This document shows positions 11,266-23,200 of a stretch of DNA of 64,000 nucleotides, in pieces. The stretch covers positions 2,915,501-2,979,500 of the forward strand of contig JAIGNY010001587.1 in the NCBI GenBank assembly GCA_020152595.1, written 5' to 3'. Source of the DNA: Chiridota heheva. Its lineage: Eukaryota; Echinodermata; Holothuroidea; Apodida; Chiridotidae. Each line of letters opens with the position of its first letter. Position 1 is the stretch's first letter. The notes beneath the pieces were generated by a model. That model had not been told where the DNA came from. It searched no databases and worked only from the letters and a program-made list of their open reading frames with translations. Both the position numbers and the translations under genes were made by a program.

Positions 11266-14200
11266 GTGAGAAAAGATGATTTTAATCTCCTTCATCAACA
11301 TTCATATACTTGCTGTATATTGACTAGAAGCAGTTTGACAAATCAATCAATCAATGAGAGTCAATGATGAAAGCTGCATTTTCTAAGCTTTCTTTTAAAA
11401 CTGGCAAAGCCGATAGAGGGGAGGGGGGAGGGGGAAATGCCATTGAAATTGTTTGCCTTATTTTGTCCTTACACATTTGACTACAATCATAGCAGCTGTT
11501 AATACTTAATTACAGGAAGAAAAATGATAAATGCTTGTTTCTTGTTAATCTTTACTTCCAGGAACTCTTGCTTGCAATGAGAAGGCATTGTTTTTGCACA
11601 GGAATTTTGAAATAAGGCATTTAATGGAATATTCCCATGTTTTTTCGTAACTTTTCATAAAAAAGAGAAAAGTTTTCGAAACAACTTAGTAAAGAAATCA
11701 TGTTGATATATTATTCCTACCAGGAGATATTGAAATTTTAAGCTTCACAAAAAATGCCTATAAACGAATAGGAAAAGGCTCAGTATGACATCACAGCAAC
11801 ACATTCTCCCACAAACTTGATGTATTTCATTAAAATCTATCATACTATCTTATTAGTAAAACCTGCTAGAAAAATAAATTAATGAAAGTTAGGTACTTAT
11901 ATACATTGCCAAATATACCCTACTTCAATAACTTTTGGAAAATTGTCTCTAATCATACAGAAACAAACAATTAACATTCAAACAAATACATAAACATTTG
12001 CAATGGAATTGTTTCTATGACATCAAACACGAATTCATCATACTGTACAAACTTTAAAATGCAATTAGAAATTGTTAAAAATCCATATCTCCTGAATGGA
12101 ATATTATCTCAACTTGATTTTTGTACCAAATTGGCTCTAAAAGTATGCTCTTTCAAATAAATTTTACAAAAAACCATGTGAATATTCCTTTAACTTTTGA
12201 TTCTTGTGTTGTATTCATACAAAATAATTCTGATTAATTTGAATATTCATATCAAAAGGTTTTCAGTACCATCTCGTGCACAAAAGGTGTGTTTGAATAC
12301 TTGAGACTCACTTTTCAAAATGCAGTGTTTCATTTGTATTTCATCCGAAAGGAGTGATAGATTCCAATTTTAATTGTTTATCTCCGTACTATTATTCATT
12401 TTCCTTTTCTCTATTGTACATTTTGATCAAAGAAAGCTTTAAAACCAAATTGTTTTCATTACATCTTTCTGGAGTCAATTTAGAAATTGTTTTTTTCAAG
12501 AAGAGAAAGAAGTCATATCCTGTTGAATTATTTAAAATCAAAGTACAATTTTTGTTTAATTATTTATTCATGAAAGATTTGCGTCTTACATCAGCGATGT
12601 TCGTTTTTTTCAAAATCGAGTATCTCAAGGCCACGGAAAATTTACACATCACTGTCCCCACACTCTATGCATACAGTGTACGATTATACATACACTGTAC
12701 TTACTTTGTTTATTTGGGAATGGTTTAAGTGGACACAGTTTGTAATTATTGAAGAAATATTCAGTGAGGGCGATGCAAGTAGCAATGTTGTACATGTCGG
12801 GACACAATACTGGCATGTGTTCTTTCTCCAAAAGCAGTACCAACATTTACAAACAATATGAGTAACAAGATAACAGAAAATGTGCACAAACAAGTACAAT
12901 ATTCTCTTGTGCATACTTGTAATTGATAAATATGTTTATCCAATTCTCTCAGGCGGCGGCTTGCAGGTGGCTTTTCTCTTGTCAAGAAAGACTGAACAAG
13001 TTTAGCTTTTCATTTGTATTTCTTTCGCAAGAAGTGATATATTCCAAGTTTGTTTGTTAATATGCTCATTATTACTCATTTTCCATATCTCTGTTGTACA
13101 TGCTGATCAAAGAAAACAGTACAACCAAATTGTTTCCATTACTCTACCCAAAATAGAACTTGTTTTTTCTCAAGAAATGAAAAAAATGCAATTTTTGTTC
13201 TCAATTTATTGTTCTTTCTCCAAAAGCAGTACAAACATTTGCAAATAATTCGAGTTAACAAGATAACAGAAAATGTGTATAAATGATTACATTATTCTCC
13301 TGTGCATGCTGTATTTGACGTACATTATTAAGCGCCCCTACTCCTTTAAGCGCCAACGCAACATTTTTCAACTGATAACATCATTTTTTTTAAATCAATT
13401 TAAAGATTTCAAATAAATTTTGTTACAATAGTTGATTATTGTGCATCTGACGCTCATGACGTTTTTGTGCTGGTTATTGTGGGGCTAGTATAGAACTAGT
13501 TCACACAATGCAGTTGGAATAGCACATGTACTGTACATAGCCCTGGAGCATGGGAGCTTATTAGGAAGAAACTTTCAGGCCTAAAAAGTGATGCAATTCT
13601 ATTCTACCCTGGGTGCCTATTACATCAAATGCAGTACTAGTAATTGATCAATTTGTTTCTCAATTCCTTCAGGCGGCTTGCATGTGGCTCTTGTCTCTTG
13701 TTAAGAAGTGTGGGCACCACCCGTCAGTGCAACCTCTCATGAAGGACATCCAAGTTGGGTTTGTCAGCATGCTTTCAGAAAGCGACCGTAAGTATCTAAG
13801 TCGCAAAACAGTTTCTTTATTTGTTTACAGATATTTGTTATTGGATTTGATTTCTCTAACTGTCAAAGTGCAGTCGAATCCACACAAGCAAACGTTTGCA
13901 AGCTCATAGGAATCAAAAATAAAAAGTGCTATAGAACGAACATTCAAGGAAAATAACATAAAGGCAGGGGTGGGGAAAATGTCTTACTTTCTGGAACCAA
14001 AGTCTTGAAAAACATTTCTAAGAGTGTACCACAAGAACAATAACAAAACCAAAGCAACTTGTATTTCTGTCTTTTCTTTGGGTACAATTTTCATCTGAAA
14101 TACTGTATCTCATTAACTCCTAGAGTCTCAGGGGGTCCAACAACTTGTCTACAATTTTTCAGAACTTTTGTTTTCTTCAAAATTGATTTTCACAACTTTC

Positions 14201-17200
14201 CTTTCATTTTCTATCACTACAAGTTTGGGTAGATATGAATGCTAAGACAATAAGCTTTGGATTAAAAAAAACTCAAAATAAAGAAAATATAATGGAGGTT
14301 TTTTGTACATGTATAGATTGTTTGTGAAATTTTCTTTCCAATGATACCAGTCTAAAAATTATTCTCAAAACAAAAACCTGCAAAAACAATAAAAATAAAC
14401 AATTAATAATATCTGCTATAATTACTTGTGGAAAAACAAAGCCGCGCTTTCGGCTCAGTTTTCGAACCCCTTGCCATTTATGTGTACATTCCGAACTCTA
14501 ACTGCTGCACTAGACTGGGTGTGTCTAAGTGTGTGGATTTCTTTTAGTGCTTAAATTGCGCTATGAACAAAGAGGGGGGTAGTTGCTCTTTGTGTTTTCA
14601 ATTGAAAATAGGTGAAATGGCCTTTCTTACAGTATATTTCGCACAGAGGAGTTATATCACGATGAAAAACTATGATTTTTGCCGAATTTGGTCTCAAAAA
14701 GGCTAAAAATCGTGTTATTTTTCACAACTTTGCTAAAAAAAGATATTTATGATAGGGCAGTCATAATTTTACCAGAATTGGATGCATTGATGTCTTTGTA
14801 AGTTCCTCACGGGTTTTGTTAGATTGTGTGTATTTTTTAAATTTTCTCTAATTTCAACCCATCTTTTTTCAACATAGCCCCCATTAAAGAGTTACATGTT
14901 CTGAAAGAACTATTCAAGCACTTTTAAATGATACGAGAATCACTGCTGTGGGCCTATTTGATGAAGTAAAGTACTTTTGTGAAAAGTGCATGTGCAGTCG
15001 GTAGTGCCACTACCACGTGGGTTACGAAGGGTTAATGGCCTAAGATATTTGATCATCCCCCATCCCTTTCCACTTCCCATGTAGTCCTCTTTCTTGTAAA
15101 ATGAACATGCTTGACAACCAAACCTGTAGATCAGGTCTTTTTAATTCTCTGTTTGCCGGTAGATTTCACTCAAGATCTTGCGTCAAAAGGCCTGAGTATT
15201 GTGTATGACCAGAGCAGTGAGGAAGCCAGAAAAGAATTAGTTTCTACCCTTTCCACTTCCCATGTAGTCCTCTTTCTTGTAAAATGAACATGCTTGACAA
15301 CCAAATCTGTAGATCAGGTCTTTTTAATTCTTTGTTTGCCGGTAGATTTCACTCAAGATCTTGCGTCAAAAGGCCTGAGTATTGTGTATGACCAGAGCAG
15401 TGAGGAAGCCAGAAAAGAATTAGTTTCTACTCTTGTAGAAACTTTACTCACAGGGAAACGGTATGTCGTTTTTTTAATCCTTAAAAATATTTCCTATGCT
15501 TTTATTTTGGTGTGACGTGTATATATTGTTGACATGAATCCGCTTTCTTGTTCTTAATTCATGTTTTAAAATTATACAAGCTATTCTTCAGAATCTTAGA
15601 TATAACTTCTGATTTTACAAAATACTGGTAGCCTATAAAATAGTTACTTTTTAAAATGTTTTTTACCTTGTAACTTGCAAATTCTCTTTCTGGTTATTCC
15701 ATATTTTGGGGGAAATTATGGCTGTTTTACACCATAATTAGGGAGTGCATAAGCCCAGTGGTTAGGGCGCAGGTCTTGTACTCAAAAGGTACAGGGATTG
15801 AATCTTAGCCAGGGCGCTGTGCTGTGTCCTTGAGCAAGACCATTTATCCCACTCGCTCCAGTTTACTCAGCTGCGAATAAGTACCAATTTCGGTTGGGGA
15901 CTTAACCTGTGATGGACTAGTGTCCCACCCAGGGGAGTCAAGTACTCTTATCCGCTTAGCACCTTGGAAACCAGTATAAGCACTGGCTCTATAAGGTCTC
16001 AATCGAGGCTTGATTGGATTTAGTTTAACTTCACCATCATTCACAATTTACTATTGTTTTTTGTCCCATTTGCTTTATGTGCTCATATTTTCCATCAATG
16101 TACAAAACATAATTCTTTTAAAAAGTGGACAGTTTTTAAACTAGATAATGTTTTGTATGTTTTTCTCTTTACTCATATTTTAGGGCGAAGAAAGAAGTGA
16201 CAGATAACACAAAATTGTTTCAGGAGGGGCAACTTGGTCAGCAGCCAGGAGGGTAAGAAAGAATAGGTTTAGTACAAATTTAACAAGGATTGTTTGATGC
16301 TTCTATATAAAAAATGATTTCAAATATAAAATTCAAGGTATAGATATATGAACGTGTAGAGGTTACAGCGAAATTACTTTAAAGGAATTTTTCCATGGAT
16401 TTTCATTTTTTTATATATGATAGAGACAAATTTTAGAGACAAAGTTGTGAAAAACTATGTTAATATCTTATTCCATTTAGAAGTTACAAAATTTTGAATT
16501 TTTTTTAATTTAAACAAAAGTGAATGATTGGCAACATCTGATATGTCTTTAGAGATGATTTCAACAAAACGTCTTTTGTATTTCTTTTAAAATGATTTGG
16601 ATTTTTTTTTATCATTGTAAATGTGATGTACACCAAGAAAAAATTAATTCTTCCTTGTAAATTATTTATTCCACCTATCACTATAATGAACCAAAAATGC
16701 TGTACGATAATGTAAATGATTAAATTTATAAGAAATACATAAGAATTGTGCTGGAATTGCCTTGATGACATCACCAAGCTGAAGGACATATACTGTACGA
16801 GGTGTTTTTAAGAACATTTTTCTACTCTTTAGATTGTTATAACTTCTAACGGAATAAGAAATTAACATAGTTTTCCCACCAATTTGTTTCCACAAATTTT
16901 CTCTATCATATATGAAAAAATAAAAATACATGGGAATATTCCTTTAAAGCCTCATAGTAGAAAAATAATCATAAAAATTGATTAAACTTTAACGATGAGT
17001 GAACGCACAATTACAATGACGGGGTCGTCGCCTGCGTATTCAATTATGATAGTTCAATGCTTAAAACGACCCGACGAGAACACAGGTTCGATGTACAGAC
17101 AGACATAACCAGATGTGGTGCACTGGCATGTCTACCCAATCCAGGGCCTCGTGGCCTGTAGACATGTATGATAACCGCTACACCATAGTAGGTAGATAAA

Positions 17201-20200
17201 CTTTAATGATTTGACAACATTTTAATATCTCAGGCATCAATTTGCTCATTAAATCTCAGGCATCATTTTTGGGCAAATTTTAAGAGATATTACAAGGCGA
17301 TCTTGGTATTTTCTATCGTTAATCGTTTGGTTTTTTTGGTGATAAGGCGAACCTATGTAATGGCGATTTCTTCTGTCTGCCCGTCCACAGATTTTCAAGT
17401 CTTATTTTAGAGTTTTAAAGCATGCTAAAGTTTCTTAAAAATTCCTCAGAAAATGGTAAAAATTTTTTTAAAGTCTACAAAACATTTGATATTTCCTTAG
17501 AACATAACTGTAATATGATATAATTTTCCAATATTCTTCAGAGATCATCAAGCATCTCTCTCATAGCACTGGAGATTTAAAATCCTTAAAATTCTTCAAA
17601 ATGTTTCTGCGCCAACGACTGTATCAGGCATGATTATTAAACTCTGCCTTTATTATTGTGGTTTTTGCATAAAGTTGCTACAGTATGTGAAGTGACGAGA
17701 CTTTTTAATTTAGTATGCTCAGTCAGAGAGTGTGACAGGATGTGACTGCATATGGACATAGGTATGCCATGTGGGACATGGATGGGGACCATGAGGGACA
17801 TATGATATAATATATACCATGTGGTATACACCAAGGGCTATATCAGGCATAATTGTTTGACTCCGCCTTTTTTTTATATTCAACAACTCATTTGCATATA
17901 AGTTATATAAACTGACACTTTCATACAACGTATGCTCAATCAGGGACTGTGATAGCTAGGATGAGACTTTTTATGGAGCGTATGGGATGTCATTTGGGAC
18001 ATGGGGTGGGATGTCATGTGGGACATGGGGTGGGATGCCATGTGGGACATGGGGTGGGATGCCATGTGGGACATGGGGGGATGCCATGTGGGACATGGGG
18101 TGGGATGCCATGTGGGACATGGCGTGGGATGCCATGTGGGACATGGTGGGATGCCATGTGGGACATGGGGTGGGATGCCATGTGGGACATGGGGTGGGAT
18201 GCCATGGGACATGGGGTGGGATGCCATGTGGGACATGGTGGGATGCCATGTGGGACATGGGGTGGGCTGCATGTGGGACATGGGGTGGGATGTGGGACAT
18301 GGTGGATGCCATGTGGGACATGGGGTGGGATGCCATGTGGGACATGGGGTGGGATGCCATGTGGGACATGGGGTGGGATGCCATGTGGGACATGGGGTGG
18401 GATGCCATGTGGGACATGGGGTGGGATGCCATGTGGGACATGGATGTGATGCCATGTGGGACATGGGGTGGGATGCCATGTGGGACATGGGGTGGGATGC
18501 CATGTGGGACATGGTGGGATGCCATGTGGGACATGGGGTGGGATGCCATGTGGGACATGGGGTGGGATGCCATGTGGAACATGGGGTGGGATGCCATGTG
18601 GGACATGGCGTGGGGTGGGACATGGAGTGGGATGCCATGTGGGACATGGGGTGGGATGCCATTCGGGACATGGCATGGGATGCCATGTGGGACATGGGGT
18701 GGGATGCCATGTGGGACATGGGGTGGGATGCCATGTGGGACATGGGGTGGGATGCCATGTGGGACATGGGGTGGGAGGCTATGTGGGACATAGGGTAGGA
18801 GGCCATGTGGAACATGGGACGTAATGCCATATGGGACATAAAGTAGGATGTCATTAGGACATTAGGAGGGATACCATGTGGAACATATGGTGGGATGCTA
18901 TGTGGAGCATCAGATGGGAAGCCACTGATGCGGGACACAGGGAGGGATGCCATGTGGGACATAGAGAGGGATGTTATGTGGTACATATGGTTGGATTAAT
19001 GTGGGACATGCATGTAGGATGGGATCCATGTGGGTTATAGCGTGGGATGCCATGTGGGACATGGTGGATTGCCATGTGGGACATATGGTGGAATGCCATG
19101 TGAGACACTGTATGGTGGTTTGCCATGTGGGAGATATGGTGGAATGCCATGTGGGACAAGGCATGGGGTGTCATGTGGGACATGAGGTGGGACGTCATTT
19201 GGTACATGGGATGTGAGACATAGGGTGGAATGCCATGTGGGTCATAGGATTGGATGCCCTGTGGGACATATGATGGAATGCCATGTGGAAGATATGGTGG
19301 AATGCCATGTGAGACATGGGGTGGGATGCCATATGGGATGACATGTTGGATGACATGTGGGACATGGGGTGAGATGCCATGTGGTACATGGGATGCCATG
19401 TGGGACTTAGTGTGAGATGCCATTTTTATAATTGGCCGGGTCATATTATATGGGTGTCAATTTGCATGGGCATGCGAACCATGACGGTATTTACCGTTCT
19501 AGTTTTATTTATCTTACAGCATATTTTCCACAATAATTGTTTAAATTTCATTTATAACAATTCTTATAAAATTTCTATGGAGTATTTGTCCTGACCCGTG
19601 CATTAAATTCCTGTAATGCACTACCAGAGTATTTGGTTCAGTCCATTTTTACAACAGGTGAATTTCTTAACAAAGATATAAAAAAAAGCATGTAAACTTT
19701 TCCCGTTTTTCATTCTTTTTTATTGTTTTTTATGTCTTTAAACAATCTAACAAGGAAATTTTATAAATGATTATGAATCTTTTGGCGTTGTGTTTATATG
19801 CATATTTAATGCATGGAACAAAGGACTTTGGCATGAGTGGAATGACCTGACTAAAGTGAGGTTATTCCACACGGGCCATGGTCCTTTGTCCATTAAACAC
19901 ACATATAAACTCAACATTAATCTTTAATTGATTAAAACTTTTCTACTTTAACAACCTAAACAGAGGGAATCTAACCACCTACAAGGAGCTGTGTTCTTTG
20001 GCCAGTGACCTGAATCAGCCAGATCTCATCTACAAATTCATGCACCTTGCAAACCACAATGCTATGTGGAACTCAAGAAAGGTAGATTCAAATTTATATC
20101 ACTTGCCGCTATGAACCTGAGCCTAAATATCTGGTGCTTCCCACCTCCCCTCCCCCACCCCTGAAAAAAGGTACCTGATTGTCCCTTAAGGTCATAAGTG

Positions 20201-23200
20201 GAACATTCTAAGCTGTCATCTTTCTCCATAAGTTACATGTCTTGAAATAGGTGTTTTATTGTATCTGTAGTTGTGACGTTTTCATGTATGCAATAGTTGT
20301 GAAATACATTTTTAAGTCAGCTGGAATGAATTGGGTTCTCTTAGGATGTTGAGAAATTCTGTTTAAACAAATTTGTGAAATGTTCTTATCTTGCATGGTA
20401 TAGCTGTGACTGTGATTTGAGCATGGTATAGCTGTGACTGTGATTCGAGTTTGCAATCATAGAAATTGACTAGGTAGGTAATACCCAAGCTGCCCGCCTT
20501 GTTATCAGATTTGTCCATGGTTAGATTCTAGCCTTGGTATCAGGTTTGTCCATGGTCATATTCTAGCCTTGGTATCAGGTTTGTCCATGGTCAGATTCTA
20601 GCCTTGTTATCAGGTTTGTCCATGGTCAGATTCTAGCCTTGGTATCAGATTTGTCCATGGTCATATTCTAGCCTTGGTATCAGGTTTGTCCATGGTCATA
20701 TTCTAGCCTTGTTATCAGGTTTGTCCATGGTCATATTCTAGCCTTGTTATCAGGTTTGTCCATGGTCAGATTCTAGCCTTGTTATCAGGTTTGTCCATTG
20801 TCATATTCCAGCCTTGTTATCAGGTTTGTCCATGGTCAGATTCTAGCCTTGGTATCAGATTTGTCCATGGTCATATTCTAGCCTTGGTATCAGGTTTGTC
20901 CATGGTCAGATTCTAGCCTTGGTATCAGGTTTGTCCATGGTCATATTCTAGCCTTGTTATCAGGTTTGTCCATGGTTAGATTCTAGCCTTGGTGTCAGCT
21001 TTGTCCATGGTCAGATTCTAGCCTTGATATCAGGTTTGTCCATGGTCAGATTCTAGCCTTGTTATCAGGTTTGTCCATGGTTAGATTCTAGCCTTGGTAT
21101 CAGGTTTGTCCATGGTCATATTCTAGCCTTGGTATCAGATTTGTCCATGGTCATATTCTAGCCTTGTTATCAGGTTTGTCCATGGTCATATTCTAGCCTT
21201 GATGTCAGCTTTGTCCATGGTCAGATTCTACCCTTGTTATCAGGTTTGTCCATGGTCATATTCTAGCCTTGGTATCAGGTTTGTCCATGGTCATATTCTA
21301 GCCTTGGTATCAGGTTTGTCCATGGTCATATTCCAGCCTTGTTATCAGGTTTGTCCATGGTCAGATTCTAGCCTTGGTATCAGATTTGTCCATGGTCATA
21401 TTCTAGCCTTGGTATCAGGTTTGTCCATGGTCATATTCTAGCCTTGGTATCAGGTTTGTCCATGGTCATATTCTAGCCTTGTTATCAGGTTTGTCCATGG
21501 TCATATTCTAGCCTTGTTATCAGGTTTGTCCATGGTTAGATTCTAGCCTTGGTGTCAGCTTTGTCCATGGTCAGATTCTAGCCTTGATATCAGGTTTGTC
21601 CATGGTCATATTCTAGCCTTGGTGTCAGCTTTGTCCATGGTCAGATTCTAGCCTTGGTATCAGGTTTGTCCATGGTCATATTCTAGCCTTGGTGTCAGCT
21701 TTGTCCATGGTCATATTCTAGCCTTGTTATCAGGTTTGTCCACGGTCATATTCTAGCCTTGTTATCAGGTTTGTCCATGGTTAGATTCTAGCCTTGGTAT
21801 CAGGTTTGTCCATGGTCATATTCTAGCCTTGGTGTCTGTTTTGTCTATGGTCAGATTCTAGCCTTGTTATCAGGTTTGTCCATGGTCATATTCTAGCCTT
21901 GTTATCAGGTTTGTCCATGGTTAGATTCTAGCCTTGGTATCAGGTTTGTCCATGGTCATATTCTAGCCTTGGTATCAGATTTGTCCATGGTCATATTCTA
22001 GCCTTGTTATCAGGTTTGTCCATGGTCATATTCTAGCCTTGATGTCAGCTTTGTCCATGGTCAGATTCTACCCTTGTTATCAGGTTTGTCCATGGTCATA
22101 TTCTAGCCTTGGTATCAGGTTTGTCCATGGTCATATTCTAGCCTTGGTATCAGGTTTGTCCATGGTCATATTCCAGCCTTGTTATCAGGTTTGTCCATGG
22201 TCAGATTCTAGCCTTGGTATCAGATTTGTCCATGGTCATATTCTAGCCTTGGTATCAGGTTTGTCCATGGTCAGATTCTAGCCTTGGTATCAGGTTTGTC
22301 CATGGTCATATTCTAGCCTTGGTATCAGGTTTGTCCATGGTCATATTCTAGCCTTGTTATCAGGTTTGTCCATGGTTAGATTCTAGCCTTGGTGTCAGCT
22401 TTGTCCATGGTCAGATTCTAGCCTTGATATCAGGTTTGTCCATGGTCATATTCTAGCCTTGGTGTCAGCTTTGTCCATGGTCAGATTCTAGCCTTGGTAT
22501 CAGGTTTGTCCATGGTCATATTCTAGCCTTGGTGTCAGCTTTGTCCATGGTCATATTCTAGCCTTGTTATCAGGTTTGTCCACGGTCATATTCTAGCCTT
22601 GTTATCAGGTTTGTCCATGGTTAGATTCTAGCCTTGGTATCAGGTTTGTCCATGGTCATATTCTAGCCTTGGTGTCTGTTTTGTCTATGGTCAGATTCTA
22701 GCCTTGTTATCAGGTTTGTCCATGGTCATATTCTAGCCTTGTTATCAGGTTTGTCCATGGTCATATTCTAGCCTTGGTATCAGGTTTGTCCATGGTTAGA
22801 TTCTAGCCTTGTTATCAGGTTTGTCCATGGTTAGATTCTAGCCTTGGTATCAGGTTTGTCCATGGTCAGATTCTAGCCTTGTTATCAGGTTTGTCCACGG
22901 TCATATTCTAGCCTTGTTATCAGGTTTGTCCATGGTTAGATTCTAGCCTTGGTATCAGGTTTGTCCATGGTCATATTCTAGCCTTGTTATCAGGTTTGTC
23001 CATGGTCATATTCTAGCCTTGTTATCAGGTTTGTCCATGGTCAGATTCTAGCCTTGGTATCAGGTTTGTCCATGGTCATATTCTAGCCTTGGTATCAGGT
23101 TTGTCCATGGTCATATTCTAGCCTTGGTATCAGGTTTGTCCATGGTCATATTCTAGCCTTGGTATCAGGTTTGTCCATGGTCATATTCTAGCCTTGTTAT

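Larger units (their letters stand above)
15064..15460 (+). repeat. Near-identical 183-bp tandem duplication spanning most of ECPAS exon 3
   Basis: The unit CCCTTTCCACTTCCCATG to TTAGTTTCTA occurs at 15064-15246 and 15247-15429. Only about three substitutions are seen (AACCTG/AATCTG, TTCTCTG/TTCTTTG, CTACC/CTACT). It includes 99 bp of intron with the acceptor and about 84 bp of exon. The copies must be recent, or are an assembly artefact. Confidence 0.92.

Noticed and set aside
12354..12728. 124-codon open frame
   Set aside because: It is AT-rich and lies in the diverged intronic duplication. The duplicate copy does not preserve the frame.
13320..13640. Possible separate element inserted in the second copy of the exon 2 duplication
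   Set aside because: The extra ~320 bp lacks clear inverted ends or a target duplication, so I do not call it a mobile element.
17940..18986. Long minus-strand open frame (348 codons) and plus-strand frames of up to 268 codons
   Set aside because: They are translations of the 24-bp minisatellite, open in several frames on both strands because the unit length is a multiple of three. There is no start context, splice support or protein-like composition.
21199..22281. Two identical 80-codon frames 840 bp apart
   Set aside because: Both are produced by the 35-bp minisatellite and its block duplication. They are not genes.
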